Origin: Phycisphaerae bacterium
GTDB lineage: Bacteria; Planctomycetota; Phycisphaerae; Phycisphaerales; UBA1924
Direction of reading: 5' to 3'
DNA: 38,249 nt
Assembly: GCA_030429485.1 (NCBI GenBank)
Contig: JAUIFD010000011.1
Span: 1 to 38,249 of the forward strand
The position numbers and the translations under genes are program-made. The notes beneath the pieces were generated by a model, which searched no databases, had not been told where the DNA came from, and saw only the letters and a list, made by a program, of their open reading frames with translations. Numbering within the stretch: the first letter of the stretch is position 1; every line of letters begins with the position of its first letter. This document shows positions 37,936-38,249 of the stretch, in pieces.

Positions 37936-38249
37936 ATGGTGGAGCAAGCGTTGCCCGTTCAGACCGCTCCAGACTCGAACACGGGTGTGATCGCCGTCTC
38001 CGCCCGAGGGCTTGTCAAGCGCTTCGGCGACCTCACTGCGGTCGGCGGGATCGACTTCGCAGTACGGCGCGGCACGTGCCTGGGCGTGCTCGGCCCCAAC
38101 GGAGCAGGCAAGACCACCACGATCGAGATGCTCGAGGGGATCAAGTCTCCCGATGAGGGCGAGGTCACGGTGCTGGGGCGCAGCTGGGCGAGCGATCGGC
38201 GCGCGATCCAAGAGCGGATCGGCGTGCAGTTGCAGGAGACGGAGTTCCA
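37936..38249 (+). CDS. ABC transporter ATP-binding protein (partial, right edge)
   Basis: The first 104 residues of an ABC ATPase, cut by the window end. 'VSARGLVKRFGDLTAVGGID' is the usual opening strand, the Walker A motif is 'GPNGAGKTT' (Lys59), 'TTIEMLEGIKSPDEGEVTVL' follows, and 'IGVQLQETEF' reaches the Q-loop. The pattern is closest to ABC-2 type exporters (drug, lipid or polysaccharide export). The signature and Walker B motifs lie outside the window. The start is ATG 37936; the first ~18 residues are an extension. The spacer after the alcohol dehydrogenase is 61 nt. Confidence 0.88.
   Translation, partial: MVEQALPVQTAPDSNTGVIAVSARGLVKRFGDLTAVGGIDFAVRRGTCLGVLGPNGAGKTTTIEMLEGIKSPDEGEVTVLGRSWASDRRAIQERIGVQLQETEF

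Noticed and set aside
1-38249. tRNA, rRNA, CRISPR arrays, transposases, integrases or phage genes
   Set aside because: No T-loop/anticodon cloverleaf pattern, regularly spaced repeats or transposase-like proteins were seen by eye; a covariance-model scan was not possible.

Overview
The window is GC-rich bacterial chromosome, densely coded on both strands, with no tRNA, rRNA, CRISPR array, insertion sequence or prophage that I can see. It most likely comes from a planctomycete of the class Phycisphaerae. The evidence is two secreted proteins ending in a dockerin-like 'DLTGEGDVNTNDFF...GC' tail, a secreted protein with an N-terminal LEPR-XLL motif, a DUF1800-DUF1501 pair, and several planctomycete-style signalling fusions. 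These family associations are recalled knowledge; no search was run.

Region by region: (1) 1-6507: a lipoprotein with a tyrosine-phosphatase signature (minus strand, cut by the left edge), a phosphate-selective-type porin, an M24-like pseudo-peptidase, and a 1010-residue secreted trypsin-like protease with a P-domain and dockerin tail, closed by a strong terminator. (2) 6561-11827: rsfS, panD and aroB in a tight run. Then comes a ParA ATPase carrying a C-terminal glycogen-binding (CBM48/AMPK-beta type) domain, a downstream protein that looks like a MinD/FlhG ATPase without its P-loop, and pgpA. (3) 11828-15824: a LEPR-XLL protein (minus) divergent from a secreted ankyrin-M14 carboxypeptidase-dockerin protein. 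(4) 16023-23059, all minus strand: arfB-tsaB, then a signalling cassette (HTH-receiver, HDOD-histidine kinase, pseudo-receiver-GAF) with 4-nt gene overlaps, then an NfeD-like protein and flotillin. (5) 23275-32504, plus strand: an HU-type protein, a CCA/poly(A) nucleotidyltransferase, two paralogous secreted ClpP/NfeD-like proteins (one apparently catalytically dead), an M3 oligopeptidase, DUF1800 and DUF1501. (6) 32594-34587, minus strand: gpsA, a HAD phosphatase and a 54-residue YqaE/Pmp3 membrane protein. (7) 34713-38249, plus strand: a P1B metal ATPase with an altered CPC motif, a zinc alcohol dehydrogenase, and the start of an ABC transporter ATPase cut by the right edge.

The best candidate for an undescribed system is the adjacent pair at 8692-11274. 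A complete ParA ATPase is joined to a glycan-binding domain whose sugar-contact residues appear conserved, and it is followed, with a Shine-Dalgarno sequence overlapping its stop codon, by a degenerate MinD-like partner. A plausible reading is a ParA-type positioning machine whose cargo is a polysaccharide granule. Secondary candidates are the live/dead ClpP-like exported pair, the secreted ankyrin-carboxypeptidase, and the metal ATPase with CPA in place of CPC.
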